Part shown: positions 54,062 through 64,000 of the stretch, in pieces | Layout of the letters: the number at the start of each line of letters is the position of its first letter | Numbering within the stretch: the stretch's first letter is position 1 | Assembly: GCA_011799875.1 (NCBI GenBank) | Contig: CM022301.1 | Span: 218,308,296 to 218,372,295, forward strand | Direction of reading: 5' to 3' | Length of the DNA stretch: 64,000 nt | DNA from: Thinopyrum elongatum | Taxonomy: Eukaryota; Streptophyta; Magnoliopsida; Poales; Poaceae | Program-made: the position numbers and the translations under genes | The notes under the pieces: model-generated | What the model was told of the DNA's origin: nothing | Database searches by the model: none | The model's input: the letters and a program-made list of their open reading frames with translations, nothing else

Positions 54062-56907
54062 GCATCCCCAAGCTTAATTCCTGCTCGTCCTCGAGTAGGT
54101 GAATGATAAAAACAGAATTTTTGATGTGGAATGCTACCTAACATATTTATCCATGTAATTTTCTTTATTGTGGCATGAATATTCAGATCTGTAAGATTCA
54201 AAACAAAAGTTTAATATTGACATAAAACCAATAATACTTCAAGCATACTAATAAAGCAATCATGTCTTCTCAAAATAACATGGCCAAAGAAAGTTATCCC
54301 TACAAAATCATATAGTCTGGCTATGCTCCATCTTCATCACACAAAATATTCAAATCATGCACAACCCCGATGACAAGCCAAGCAATTGTTTCTTACTTTT
54401 GATGTTCTCAAACCTTTTCAACTTTCACGCAATACATGAGCGAGAGCCATGGACATAGCACTATAGGTGGAATAGAATATGGTGGTTGTGGAGAAGATAA
54501 AAAGAAGGAGATAATCTCACATCAACTAGGCATATCAACGGGCTATGGAGATGCCCATCAATAGATATCAATGTGAGTGAGTAGGGATTACCATGCAACG
54601 GATGCACTAGAGCTATAAGTTTATGAAAGCTCAAAAAGAAACTAAGTGGGTGTGCATCCAACTTGCTTGCTCACGAAGACCTAGGGCAATTTGAGGAAGC
54701 CCATCATTGGAATATACAAGCCAAGTTTTATAATGAAAAATTCCCACTAGTATATGAAAGTGACAACGTAGGAGACTTTCTATCATGAAGATCATGGTGC
54801 TACTTTGAAGCACAAGTGTGGAAAAAGGATAGTAACATTGCCCCTTCTCTCTTTTCTCTCTCTCTTTTTTGGTGGGCTTCTTGGCCTCTTTTATTTTTTT
54901 GTGGGCTTCTTTGGCCTCTTTTATTTTTTTTGTAAAGTACGGAGACTCATCCCAACTTGTGAGGGAATCATAGCTTCCATCATCCTTTCCTCACATGGGA
55001 CAATGCTCTAATAATGATGATCATCACACTTTTATTTACTTACAACTCAAGAATTACAACTCGATACTTAGAACAAAATATGACTCTATATGATTGCCTC
55101 CGGCGGTGTACTGGGATGTGCAATGATCTAGCGTAGCGAATGACATCAAAAAAATGGACAAGCCATGTAAACATCATGCTAGCTATCTTACGATCATGCA
55201 AAGCAATATGACAATGATGGAGCATGTCATAATAAAACGGAACGGTGGAAAGTTGCATGGCAATATATCTCGAAATGGCTATGAAAATGCCATAATAGGT
55301 AGGTATCGTGGCTGTTTTGAGGAAGGTATAAGGTTGGTGTAAGGCACCGGTGAAAGTTGCGCGGTACTAGAGAGGCTAGCAATGGTGGAAGGGTGAGAGT
55401 GCGTATATTCCATGGACTCAACATTAGTCATAAAGAACTCGCATACTTATTGCAAAAGTCTATTAGTCATTGAAACAAAGTACTACGCGCATGCTCCTAG
55501 AGGTATAGATTGGTAGGAAAAGACCATCGCTCGTCCCCGACCGCCACTCATAAGGAAGACAATCAATAAATAAATCATGCTCCGACTTCATCACATAACG
55601 GTTCACCATACGTGCATGCTACGGGAATCACAAACTTCAACACAAGTATTTCTACAATCCATAATTACTCACTAGCATGACTCTAATATCACCATCTTTA
55701 TATCTCAAAACAATCATAAGGAATCAAACTTCTCATAGTATTCAATGCACTTTATATGAAAGTTTTTATTATATCCCTCTTGGATGACTATCATATTAGG
55801 ACTAAATTCATAACCCAAGCAAATTACCATGCTGTTTAGAAAGAATCTCAAAATAATATAAGTGAAGCATGAGAGTTCAACAATTTCTATAAAATAAAAC
55901 CACCGCCGTGCTCTAAAAAGATATAAGTGAAGCACTAGAGCAAAATTGCCTAGGTCAAAAGATATAAGTGAAGCACATAGAGTATTCTAATAAATCACGA
56001 TTCATGTGTGTCCCTCTCAAAAGGTGTGTACAGCAAGGATGATTGTGGCAAACTAAAAATAAAATACTCATATCATACAAGACGCTCCAAGCAAAACACA
56101 TATCATGTGGTGAATAAAAATATAGCCTCAAGTAAATTTACCGATAGACGAAGACGAAAGAGGGGATGCCTTCCGGGGCATCCCCAAGCTTAGGCTCTTG
56201 GTTGTCCTTGAATATTACCTTGGGGTGCCTTGGGCATCCCCAAGCTTAGGCTCTTGCCACTCCTTATTCCATAGTCCATCAAATATTTACCCAAAACTTG
56301 AAAACTTCACAACACAAAACTCAACAGAAAACTCATGAGATCCGTTAGTATAAGAAAATAAAATCACCACTTTTGTTACTGTTGTGAACTCATTCTTTAT
56401 TTATATTGGTGTAATATCTACTGTATTCCAACTTCTCCATGCTTCATACCCCCCGATACTACCCATAGATTCATCAAAATAAGCAAACAACACATAGAAA
56501 ACAGAATATGTCAAAAACAGAACAGTCTGCGAAGATCTGAATTGTTATAATACTTATGTAACTCTAAAAATTGTGAAAAATTAGGAAAACATAGGAAATT
56601 TGTATATCAACCTTGTGTAAAACATTCAGGGTTTTTCCACGCTCCAGTGAATTTAAACAATTCTGTGACTGGACGCAAAAGTTTCTGTTTTTCAGCAAGA
56701 TCAAATCAACTATCACCGTAAGCCATCCCAAAGGTCTAACTTGGCACAAACACTAATTAAAACACCAAAACACAATTACTACAGAGGTAATAATGTGTAT
56801 TTTATTCAAAAACAAGAGCAAAACAAAAATCACAAAAATAAAATTGGGTTGCCTCCCAACAAGCGCTATTGTTTAACGCCCTTAGCTAGGCATAAAAACA
56901 CATAGAT
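54062..56907 (-). other. Non-coding 3' internal region of element I
   Basis: No coding frame of note. It is homologous in inverse orientation to 16975-19797 of element B. It contains the same GGTTGCCTCCCAACAAGCGC block (56846-56867), the GGGCTTCTTGGCCTCTTTTATT repeat (about 54868-54930), and three copies of AAGCTTGGGGATGC (54062, 56178 and 56234, complement). Confidence 0.75.
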
Positions 56908-57292
56908 CTAGGTATTGTCATCTTTGGTATGCAATCCATAAGTAGCTCTCATAATAGATTCATATGGCAACTTAATTTTATTTCTAGGAAAGTGTTCCAT
57001 GCCCTTCCTTAACAGAAATTGAAATCTAATGTTTCCTTCTTTCATATCAATAATTGCACCAATCGTTCTAAGGAAAGGTCTACCAAGAATAATAGGACAT
57101 GTAGGATTGCAATCTATATCAAGAATAATAAAATATATGGGCACATAATTCCTATTTGCAACAATAAGAACATCATTAATCCTTCCCATAGGTTTCTTAA
57201 TAGTGGAATCCGCAAGATGCAAATTTAAAGAACAATCATCCAATTCGCGGAAATCTAACACATCACATTAAGTTTTTGGAATTGTGGAAACA
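56908..57292 (-). pseudogene. Protease remnant of element I with the active site lost
   Basis: On the minus strand GASVSTIPKT, then VLDFRELDDCSLNLHLADST, IKKPMGRINDVLIVANRNYV, CPIILGRPFLRTIGAIIDMK and GNIRFQFLLRKGMEH represent the retropepsin-like domain joined to Athila-type gag. Gag ends ECHALC, where relatives continue directly with the catalytic D. Here about five bases are missing, which removes the aspartate and shifts the frame. A TAA follows at PKT. It is inactive. Confidence 0.82.
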
Positions 57293-58987
57293 CTAGCACC
57301 CACACAAAGCATGGCACTCATAATATTTAATATTAATCTTAATAGTAGGTTCCCACTCATCATAAAGTTTTCTAGGGATAGAAACTTCCAATTCAAGTAT
57401 TTCTTCAAAAGATTTCATCAAAGCGTCAACGATATGTTTGGTAAGAGCTTTACTTTGATTATAAGCATGAGGAGAATTCAACATGGATTGCAACAAGGAA
57501 ATACAATCTATCAAAGAACAATTATCATAATTAAAGTCCTTGAAATCCAAAAGAGTGGGTTCATTGCTACTTAAAGTTTTGACCTCTCCAATCCCACTAT
57601 TATCAATTTTTGCATCAAGATCTATAAACTCCGAATCATTGGGACGCCTTTTAACTAAAGTTGACTCATCTCCAGTCCCATCTTTATCAAGATTTATTTT
57701 ATAAAACAAAGATTCAATAGGAGTCACATCAATCACTTTAAGATCTTCATCATTATTTTCACAAAAACTAGAAGAACACGCTTTCACAAACAAATCTCGC
57801 TTAGCACGAATCCTAGCGGTTCTTTCTTTACATTCATCAATAGAAATTCTCATAGCTTTTAAAGACTTATTAATATCATGCTTGGGTGGAATAGATCTAA
57901 TTTTCAAAGAATCAATCACAAGAGAAATTCTATCCACGTTCCTAGCCAAATCATCAATCTTAAGCAATTTTTCTTCAACCCTAGCATTGAAATTCTTTTG
58001 CGAACTAATAAATTCTTTAATATTATTCTCAAGATCAGAGGGCATCTTATTATAATTTCCATAAGAATTGTTGTAGGAATTACCATAATTATTAGAGGAA
58101 TTACTAGGAAACGGCCTAGGATTAAAATTACCTCTATACGCGTTATTACCAAAATTGTTCCTACCAACAAAATTCACATCCATAGATTCATTATTGTTCT
58201 CAATCAAAGTAGACAAAGGCATATCATTAGGATCAATAGGAGCACTCTTGATAGCAAATAATTTCATAAGTTCATCCATCTTTCCACTCAAAACATTAAT
58301 TTCTTCAATCGCATGCATCTTTTTACTAGTACAAGATCTTTGGGTATGCCATTGAGAATAATTAACCATAATATTATCTAGGAGTTTAGTAGCTTCTCCT
58401 AGAGTAATTTCCATAAAAGTACCTCCCACGGCAGAATCTAAAAGATTTCTAGAAGCAAAATTCAATCCGGCATAAAATTTTTGTATGATCATCCAAAGAT
58501 TTAAACCATGAGTGGGGCAATTTTGTATCATCAATTTCATCCTCTCCCAAGATTGTGCAACATGTTCATGATCAAGTTGTTTAAAATTCATAATATTGTT
58601 CCTAAGGGAGAAGCTCTTAGCGGGAGAAAAATACTTGGAAATAAAAGCATCTTTACACTTATTCTATGAATCAATACTATTTTTAGGCAAAGATGAAAAC
58701 CAAGTTTTAGCACGATCTCGTAGTGAGAACGGAAATAGTTTCAATTTAACAATATCATTATCCACATCTTTTTTCTTTTGCATATCACACAACTCAACGA
58801 AATTAATCAGATGGGATGCGACATCTTCACTAGGAAGGCCGGAAAATTGATCTTTCATAACAAGATTCAACAAAGCGGCATTAATTTCATAAGATTCCGC
58901 ACTAGTGGCGGGAGCAATCAGAGTACTAATAAAATCATTATTATTAGTATTAGAAAAGTCACACAATTTGGTATTCTCTTGAGCCAT
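57293..58987 (-). pseudogene. gag of element I, one in-frame stop
   Basis: Starts MAQENTKLCDFSNTNNNDFI at 58987. The capsid block ALLNLVMKDQFSGLPSEDVA, LKLFPFSLRDRAKTWFSSLP ends at an in-frame TAG (58664-58666), which replaces the tryptophan of the motif SWNKCKD seen in element F. The frame then continues unbroken for over 430 codons. It includes NFKQLDHEHVAQSWERMKLM, HGLNLWMIIQKFYAGLNFAS, an N-rich stretch, DLENNIKEFISSQKNFNARV, NSGIGEVKTLSSNEPTLLDF and LELEVSIPRKLYDEWEPTIK. With one nonsense mutation it is the best preserved gag here. Confidence 0.9.
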
Positions 58988-59271
58988 CGTAACAAAGCAA
59001 GCAATCTAACACACGAGCAAACGAAAAAGACGAACGGAAGAAGGGCGAATAAAAAAGGTGAATCTTTTCGAAAATCATTTTAGAAGTGGGGGAGAGGAAA
59101 ACGAGAGGCAAATGGCGAATAATGTAATGCAAGAGATGAGAGTTTTATGACGGGTACTTGGTATGCTCGACGTAGATCCCTCCAACAATGAAACCAAAAA
59201 TTGGCAAGTCGATGAGAGACTAGTCTTGACTTGGCATAGATCTCCCCGGCAACGGTGCCAGAAATTCTTCC
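58988..59271 (-). other. Leader and primer-binding site of element I
   Basis: Directly inside the 5' LTR, the minus strand reads GGAAGAATTTCTGGCACCGT then TGCCGGGGAGATC. The site TGGCACCGTTGCCGGGGAG (59242-59260) matches the aspartate-tRNA primer site with one mismatch. The rest is leader. Confidence 0.85.
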
Positions 59272-60827
59272 TGCTACTTCTTGAACTTGCATTGGTTTTT
59301 CCCTTGAAGAGGAAAGGGTGATGCAGCACAGTAGAGGTAAGTATTTCCCTCAGTTAAGAACCAAGGTATCAATCCAGTAGGATAAGAACGCGCAAATCAC
59401 CAATACCTGTACAAACAATCAAACACTTGCACCCAATGCGATAAAGGGGTTGTCAATCCCTTCACGGTCACTTGCAAAGGTGAGATCTGACAGAGATAGG
59501 TAAATAAAAGATAAAATATTTTTGGGTTTTTTGGTATATAGATCTAAAAATAAAAGATTGCAAAATAGTAGATCAGAAACTAATATGATGGAAAATAGAC
59601 CCGGGGGCCATAGGTTTCACTAGAGGCTTCTCTCATGAAGGCAAATAATACGATGGGTGAACAAATTACTGTCGAGCAATTGATAGAAAAGCGCAAAGTT
59701 ATGATGATATCCAAGGCAATGATTATGATATAGGCATCACATCCGTGTCAAGTAGACCGACTCCTACCTGCATCTACTACTATTACTCCACACATCGACC
59801 GCTATCCAGCATGCATCTAGAGTATTAAGTTCAGAAAGAACGGAGTAATGCCTTAAGTAAGATGACATGATGTAGAGGAATTAACTCAAGCAATATGATG
59901 AAAACCCCATCTTTTTATCCTCGATGGCAACAATGCAATACGTATCTCGCTACCCCTACTTTGTCACTGGGTGAAATCACGCAAGATTGAACCCAAAGCT
60001 AAGCACCTCTCCCATTGCAAGAAAAACCAATATAGTTGGCCAAACCAAACCGATAATTCGAAGAGAAATACAAAGATATCAAATCATGCATAAAATAATT
60101 CAGAGAAGATTCAAATAATATTCATAGATAAGCTGATCATAAATCCATAATTCATCGAATCTCGACAAACACACCGCAAAAGAAGATTACATCGGATAGA
60201 TCTCCAAGAACGTCGAGGAGAATGTGGTATTGAGAATCAAAGAGAGAGAAGAAGCCATCTAGCTACTAGCTATGGACCCGTAGGTCTGAGGTAAACTACT
60301 CACGCTTCGTCGGAAGGGCAATAGAGTTGATGTAGAAGCCCTCCGTGATCGATTCCCCCTCCGGCAGGATGCCCGAAAAGGCCCCAAGATGGGATCTCAT
60401 GGGAACAGAAGGTTGCGGCGGTGGAAAAGTGTTTTCGTGGATGCCTCTGGTGGTTCTGGAATATATGTGAATATATAGGAGGAAGACCTAGGTCAGGAAG
60501 TCACCGAGGGGCCCACAAGGTAGGGGGCGCACCCTCCCCCCTTGCCGCCGCCTCGTGGCTCTTCTGACTTGGACTCCAATTCCCCTGGGTGTCTTCTGGT
60601 CCAAGAAAAATCATCGTCAAGTTTCATTCCGTTTGGACTCCGTTTGGTATTCCTTTTCTGCGAGGCTCAAAAACAAGGAAAAAACAGAAACTGGCACTGG
60701 GCTCTAGGTTAATAGGTTAGTCCCAAAAATAATATAAAATAGCATATTAATGCATATAAAACATCCAAAACAGATAATATAATAGCATGGAACAATAAAA
60801 AATTATAGATACGTTGGAGATGTATCA
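59272..60827 (-). repeat. 5' LTR of element I
   Basis: Nearly identical to 52504-54061, with few scattered differences. It ends with TGATACATCTCCAACGTATC on the minus strand and is followed by GGTAC on the plus strand. Confidence 0.93.
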
Positions 60828-60832
60828 GGTAC

Positions 60833-60997
60833 TCGTACTCGATTGAGTCGGCCTCAGGGCCCCAGCCATCGTCGTCGATGTAGATCTTGCCGCGGTGACT
60901 CTTAGTCATCTGGCCCACGGCGTATCCTTCGATGCCTGAGAAGTTTCCCTTCAAGAACTCGAAACCATCATGCTCTGGCCCCACGGTGGGCGCCAAC
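60833..60997 (-). pseudogene. gag leader segment and primer-binding site of element G
   Basis: On the minus strand the 5' LTR is followed by TTGGCGCCCACCGTGGGGCC (60978-60997), a primer site usual in Tat-lineage elements. An open frame then reads PEHDGFEFLKGNFSGIEGYA, VGQMTKSHRGKIYIDDDGWG and PEADSIEYEY. It continues after element I as QVPFGGIHVFIGK at 52498. The frame is open through the primer site itself, and the first in-frame ATG is at 60909. It is split by element I. Confidence 0.75.
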
Positions 60998-61526
60998 TAT
61001 CGTGGATTTAACACGGCAGATGCCCTTGTGAAAGGACTTAGGTGTGGAGCCATCGCAACGTAGGTTAGCTTGAAGGGGTTGAACGGGACAAAGGACACAA
61101 GGTTTACCCAGGTTCGGCCCCTCACAATGAGGTAAAAGCCTACGTCCTGCTTCTAGTTGTATTGCTTGAGTATCGATTACAAGGGAGCGATCACGCTTGA
61201 CCTAGCTATCGATCAGTTGTTTCTTGAGTTAACCCGCCGTCGGGTCTCACCTTTATATACACAGGTCGAGGCCCCGGGGCTTACAAGAGTCCAAGCCGGA
61301 TCACACAACGTGACCAGCTGGGCTTCTAAGTCGCCTTGCCTTACCAGGCAAGTTACTATATGGCGGCTTACACGTCCGGGTCTTGGGCCACCACCAGGCC
61401 TGCCTCTTAAGCCGCCGTCTTCACACTTTGTCTTCTTGGGCCTACTTAGGCCTTGTTCATTGAGTCGCCAATGGTGTAACCCGGCCCCTCCTGTGTGGGT
61501 CACACCTCGGGGTTATATACCCAACA
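60998..61526 (-). repeat. 5' LTR of element G (529 bp)
   Basis: Partner of 31225-31753 and the same length. The inner end reads TATCGTGG on the plus strand where the other has TGTCGTGG. A minus-strand TATA box lies at 61252-61259. Confidence 0.92.
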
Positions 61527-61586
61527 GGAACCAACAATTAAAATTAAAGATTAAAGATTACGAGTGCAATGATTTGCGCGATCAAG
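61527..61586 (+). pseudogene. gag-protease junction segment of element F
   Basis: Between G and J, F resumes with GGAACCAACAATTAAAATTAAAG, then YECNDLRDQ. This matches the gag end (DEWEPTIKIKIKDYECxxLCD) of relatives. A one-base shift near 61550 breaks the frame. Confidence 0.8.
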
Positions 61587-63191
61587 TGATGCGGCTTGAA
61601 GCTACGTCGGTATTTCCCCAAAGAGGAAGGGATGATGCAGCACAGCGGCGGTATGTATTTACCTCAGTGATGAAACCAAGGTTATCGAACCAGTAGGAGA
61701 ACCAAGCAACACTACGTAAACAACACCTGCACACAAATAACAAATACTCGCAACCCGACGTGTAAAATGGGTTGTCAATCCCTTTCGGGCAACGGCGCCA
61801 AAAATTGGCAAACGGACGTGAGAGAGTAGTAAATATTGATAGATCGAACGCCAAATAAAATAAAGTGCAGCCAGGTATTTTTGTATTTTTGGTTTAATAG
61901 ATCTGAAAATAAAAGTTGCAAATAAAGAAAAGAGCGAATAGCAAAATAGATCTTGAAAGCAAATATATTGGAAAAGAGACCCGGGGGCCGTAGGTTTCAC
62001 TAGTGGCTTCTCTCGAGAAAAATAGCAAACGGTGGGTGAACAAATTACTATTGGGCAATTGATAAAACTTCAAATAATCATGACAATATCCAGGCAATGA
62101 TCATTATATAGGCATCACGTCCAAGATTAGTAGACCGACTCCTGCCTGCATCTACTACTATTACTCTACACATCGACCGCTATCCAGCATGCATCTAGTG
62201 TATTAAGTTCATGGAGAAACGGAGTAATGCAATAAGAACGATGACATGATGTAGACAAGATCTATTTATGTAGAAATAGACCCCATTGTTTTATCCTTAG
62301 TAGCAATGATACATACGTGTCGGTTCCCCTTCTGTCACTGGGATCAAGCACCGTAAGATCGAACCCACTACAAAGCACCTCTTCCCATTGCAAGATAAAT
62401 AGATCAAGTTGGCCAAACAAAACCCAAATATCAAAGAAGAAATACGAGACTATAAGCAATCATGCATATAAGAGATCAAAGAAGACTCAAATAACTTTCA
62501 TGGATAAAAAGATAGATCTGATCATAAACTCAAAGTTCATCGGATCCCAACAAACACACCGCAAAAAGAGTTACATCATATGGATCTCCAAGAGACCATT
62601 GTATTGAGAATCAAACGAGAGAGAGAAAGCCATCTAGCTACTAACTACGGACCTGTAGGTCTACAAAGAACTACTCACGCATCATCGAAGAGGCACCAAT
62701 GGAAGTGGTGAACCCCTCCATGATGGTGTCTAGATTGGATCTGGTGGTTCTGGACTCTGCGGCGGCTAGAATTGATTTTCGTCGACTCCCCTAGGGTTTC
62801 TGGAATATTGGGGTATTTATAGAGCAAAGAGGCGGTTCGGGGGGCACCCGAGGTGGGCACAACCCACCAGGGCGCGCTTGGGCCTCCAGGCGCGCCCTAG
62901 TGGGTTGTGCTCCCCTCGGAGCACCCCCCCAGGCGCTTCTCCGATCCACTGGATGTCTTCTGGTCCAAAAAAAATCCACAAAAAGTTTCGCTGCGTTTGG
63001 ACTCCGTTTGGTATTGATTTCTTGCGATGTAAAAAACATGCAAAAAACAGCAACTAGCACTTGACACTATGTCAATAGGTTAGTACCAAAAAATGACATA
63101 AAATGACTATAAAATGATTGTAAAACATCCAAGAATGATAATATAATAGCATGAAACAATCAAAAATTATAGATACGTTGGAGACGTATCA
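61587..63191 (-). mobile_element. Solo LTR J: gypsy LTR inside the gag-protease gene of F
   Basis: A single LTR of 1605 bases, TGATGCGGCTTGAAGCTACG to GTTGGAGACGTATCA on the plus strand, so it lies in minus orientation. It is flanked by TCAAG (61582-61586 and 63192-63196). Joining across it restores GCGATCAAGGAGCTAGTG. Within the LTR, at 61788-61800, is a perfect 13-base match to the core of the aspartate-tRNA primer site (minus strand TGGCGCCGTTGCC). Confidence 0.92.
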
Positions 63192-63545
63192 TCAAGGAGC
63201 TAGTGTTTCTACCATGCTAAAAGCTTTATATGATGTCCTAGATTTCACTAATATGGATGAATGTTCTTTAAATTTGCACCTAGCAGATTCTACTATTAAA
63301 AGACCATTGGGTAGAATAAATGATGTGCTTGCTTATAGAAATTATGTGCCTGTGGACTTCATTGTGCTTGATATTGAATGTAATCCGTCTTGTCCCATTA
63401 TACTTGGTAGACCGTTTTAAAGAACCATAGGTGCAATAATTGATATGAAAGAAGGTAACATACAGTTCCAATTTACATTAAGAAAAGGAATGGAGCCCCT
63501 AGAAAGATGATTAAACCTCCTTATGAATCTATAATGAGAGCCACC
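63192..63545 (+). pseudogene. Protease fragment of element F
   Basis: Continues after J with GASVSTMLKALYDVLDFTNM, DECSLNLHLADSTIKRPLGR, INDVLAYRNYVPVDFIVLDI and ECNPSCPIILGRPF, the retropepsin-like domain of Athila-type elements. A TAA (63418-63420) replaces a leucine codon. RTIGAIIDMKEGNIQFQFTL follows in the same frame, then a frameshift near 63505. Relative to close relatives, the catalytic region before GAS reads LRDQ rather than LCDI or LCDQ. Confidence 0.82.
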
Positions 63546-64000
63546 TATGGCATTGCTTTGAAAGATGATAATACTTGAAACTATGCATTATGCCTAGCTT
63601 GAGGCATTAAACAACAACGCTTGTTGGGAGGCAAACCAATAGTTACCTTTATTTTTCCTTTTTTTATTTGTGTGTGTCAACATGATATTTGCTACTATAT
63701 TGATCATGTTTATATATTTTCTTTTGAGTTTCTGCCAAGTAAAGCCTCTGGGATGATTTGGATGATAGTTGAATTGATTATGTACAAAAACAGAAAGTTC
63801 TGCGCCAGTATTTGAATTTTCATTTTTTACTGGAACATGAGAATGGTCTAAAAATTTACACAGTATTGGGATAATTGTCCACGTTGTCCTAATTTTAAAG
63901 AATTTTTAGAGTTACAAAAGCATGGTTTTAGTTCAGATCATTACATATTGTTCTGTTTTGGACATATTCTATTTTTATTGCATATGTACTTGTTTTCTAT
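63546..64000 (+). other. Non-coding 3' internal region of element F (to window end)
   Basis: Contains the CGCTTGTTGGGAGGCAAACC block (63618-63637), the GCCAAGTAAAGCCTCTGGGA block and an ACAAAAACAGAAAGTTCTG stretch. All are homologous to 17011-17200 of B and the complement of 56690-56870 of I. No gene. Confidence 0.75.

Larger units (their letters stand above)
52504..60827 (-). mobile_element. Element I: Sabrina-like (Athila-type) Ty3-gypsy element, gag and protease only
   Basis: Two LTRs (52504-54061, 1558 bases; 59272-60827, 1556 bases) are flanked by the 5-base duplication GGTAC (52499-52503 and 60828-60832). It lies in the gag leader of G. The internal region of 5.2 kb holds gag and a protease fragment and then non-coding sequence. 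No reverse transcriptase, RNase H or integrase is present. This matches the usual structure of Sabrina-type elements, which depend on other elements. Confidence 0.95.
31225..61526 (-). mobile_element. Element G: Tat-lineage Ty3-gypsy element with antisense gene, host to H and I
   Basis: Two 529-base LTRs (31225-31753 and 60998-61526) are flanked by the 5-base duplication GGAAC (31220-31224 and 61527-61531). It lies in the gag gene of F. Read on the minus strand the order is LTR, primer site, gag, protease, reverse transcriptase, RNase H, second RNase H, integrase, an antisense gene, LTR. The second RNase H and the antisense gene are Tat-lineage traits. Element I splits the gag leader and element H splits the protease. 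Removing both leaves about 13.5 kb. Confidence 0.93.
27888..64000 (+). mobile_element. Element F: Athila-type (Sabrina/WHAM-like) Ty3-gypsy element, 3' end beyond window
   Basis: A 5' LTR of about 1.5 kb (27888-29397) is followed by an aspartate-tRNA primer site, a leader and a gag gene, all on the plus strand. Gag is interrupted at 31224 by element G and resumes at 61527, with TSD GGAAC on both sides. Solo LTR J interrupts it again before the protease motif. After the protease fragment the sequence becomes the family's non-coding 3' region and leaves the window. No polymerase domain is seen up to 64000. Confidence 0.88.

Overview
The window looks like a stretch of a large, repeat-rich grass genome of the Triticeae type (wheat, Aegilops or barley relatives). 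The evidence is Angela/WIS/BARE-like Ty1-copia LTRs, Sabrina/WHAM-like (Athila-type) Ty3-gypsy elements, Tat-lineage gypsy elements with a second RNase H, Stowaway and Tourist MITEs, and LINE 3' ends. Family names are from recognition only; no database search was run. No rRNA, tRNA or CRISPR array was seen.

About 90% of the window is nested retrotransposon, and target-site duplications (TSDs) resolve most of the nesting. Element A (1-2921, +) is the 3' end of an Angela-like copia with a complete 3' LTR. Element B (4360-21163, +, TSD TGGCC) is a non-autonomous gypsy. Its 5' LTR is interrupted by C, a complete Angela-like copia (5535-15705, -, TSD ATTTG). C is itself interrupted by solo LTR D (7746-9304, -, TSD TCTAC). 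From 21164 to 27887 lies the only non-LTR island. It holds one host gene, a five-exon AHL gene (AT-hook plus PPC/DUF296 domain, minus strand, 22595-24959), MITEs, a tandem duplication, and a LINE-derived insertion (26308-27759) in a decayed RNase H-like sequence.

From 27888 to beyond the window end lies gypsy F (+). Its gag is split by G (31225-61526, -, TSD GGAAC), a Tat-lineage element. G contains H (41301-49767, +, TSD TATGC), a second Tat-lineage element inside G's protease, and I (52504-60827, -, TSD GGTAC), a Sabrina-like element inside G's gag leader. F resumes at 61527, is hit again by solo LTR J (61587-63191, -, TSD TCAAG) just before its protease motif, and runs to 64000.

Almost every retroelement gene is broken by stops or frameshifts. 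The most notable biology is cargo. Both Tat-lineage elements carry an extra gene in antisense between integrase and the 3' LTR, each with a TATA-like box, but the two genes look unrelated. G carries a multi-exon gene of the putative gypsy-type transposase family (Transposase_28-like). H carries an AT-hook protein fused to a B3-like DNA-binding domain. Other points of interest are copia elements A and C sharing one RNase H deletion, a reiterated polypurine-tract 14-mer in B and I, a gag-motif duplication in B's only ORF, and an AHL gene that needs a GC-AG intron.
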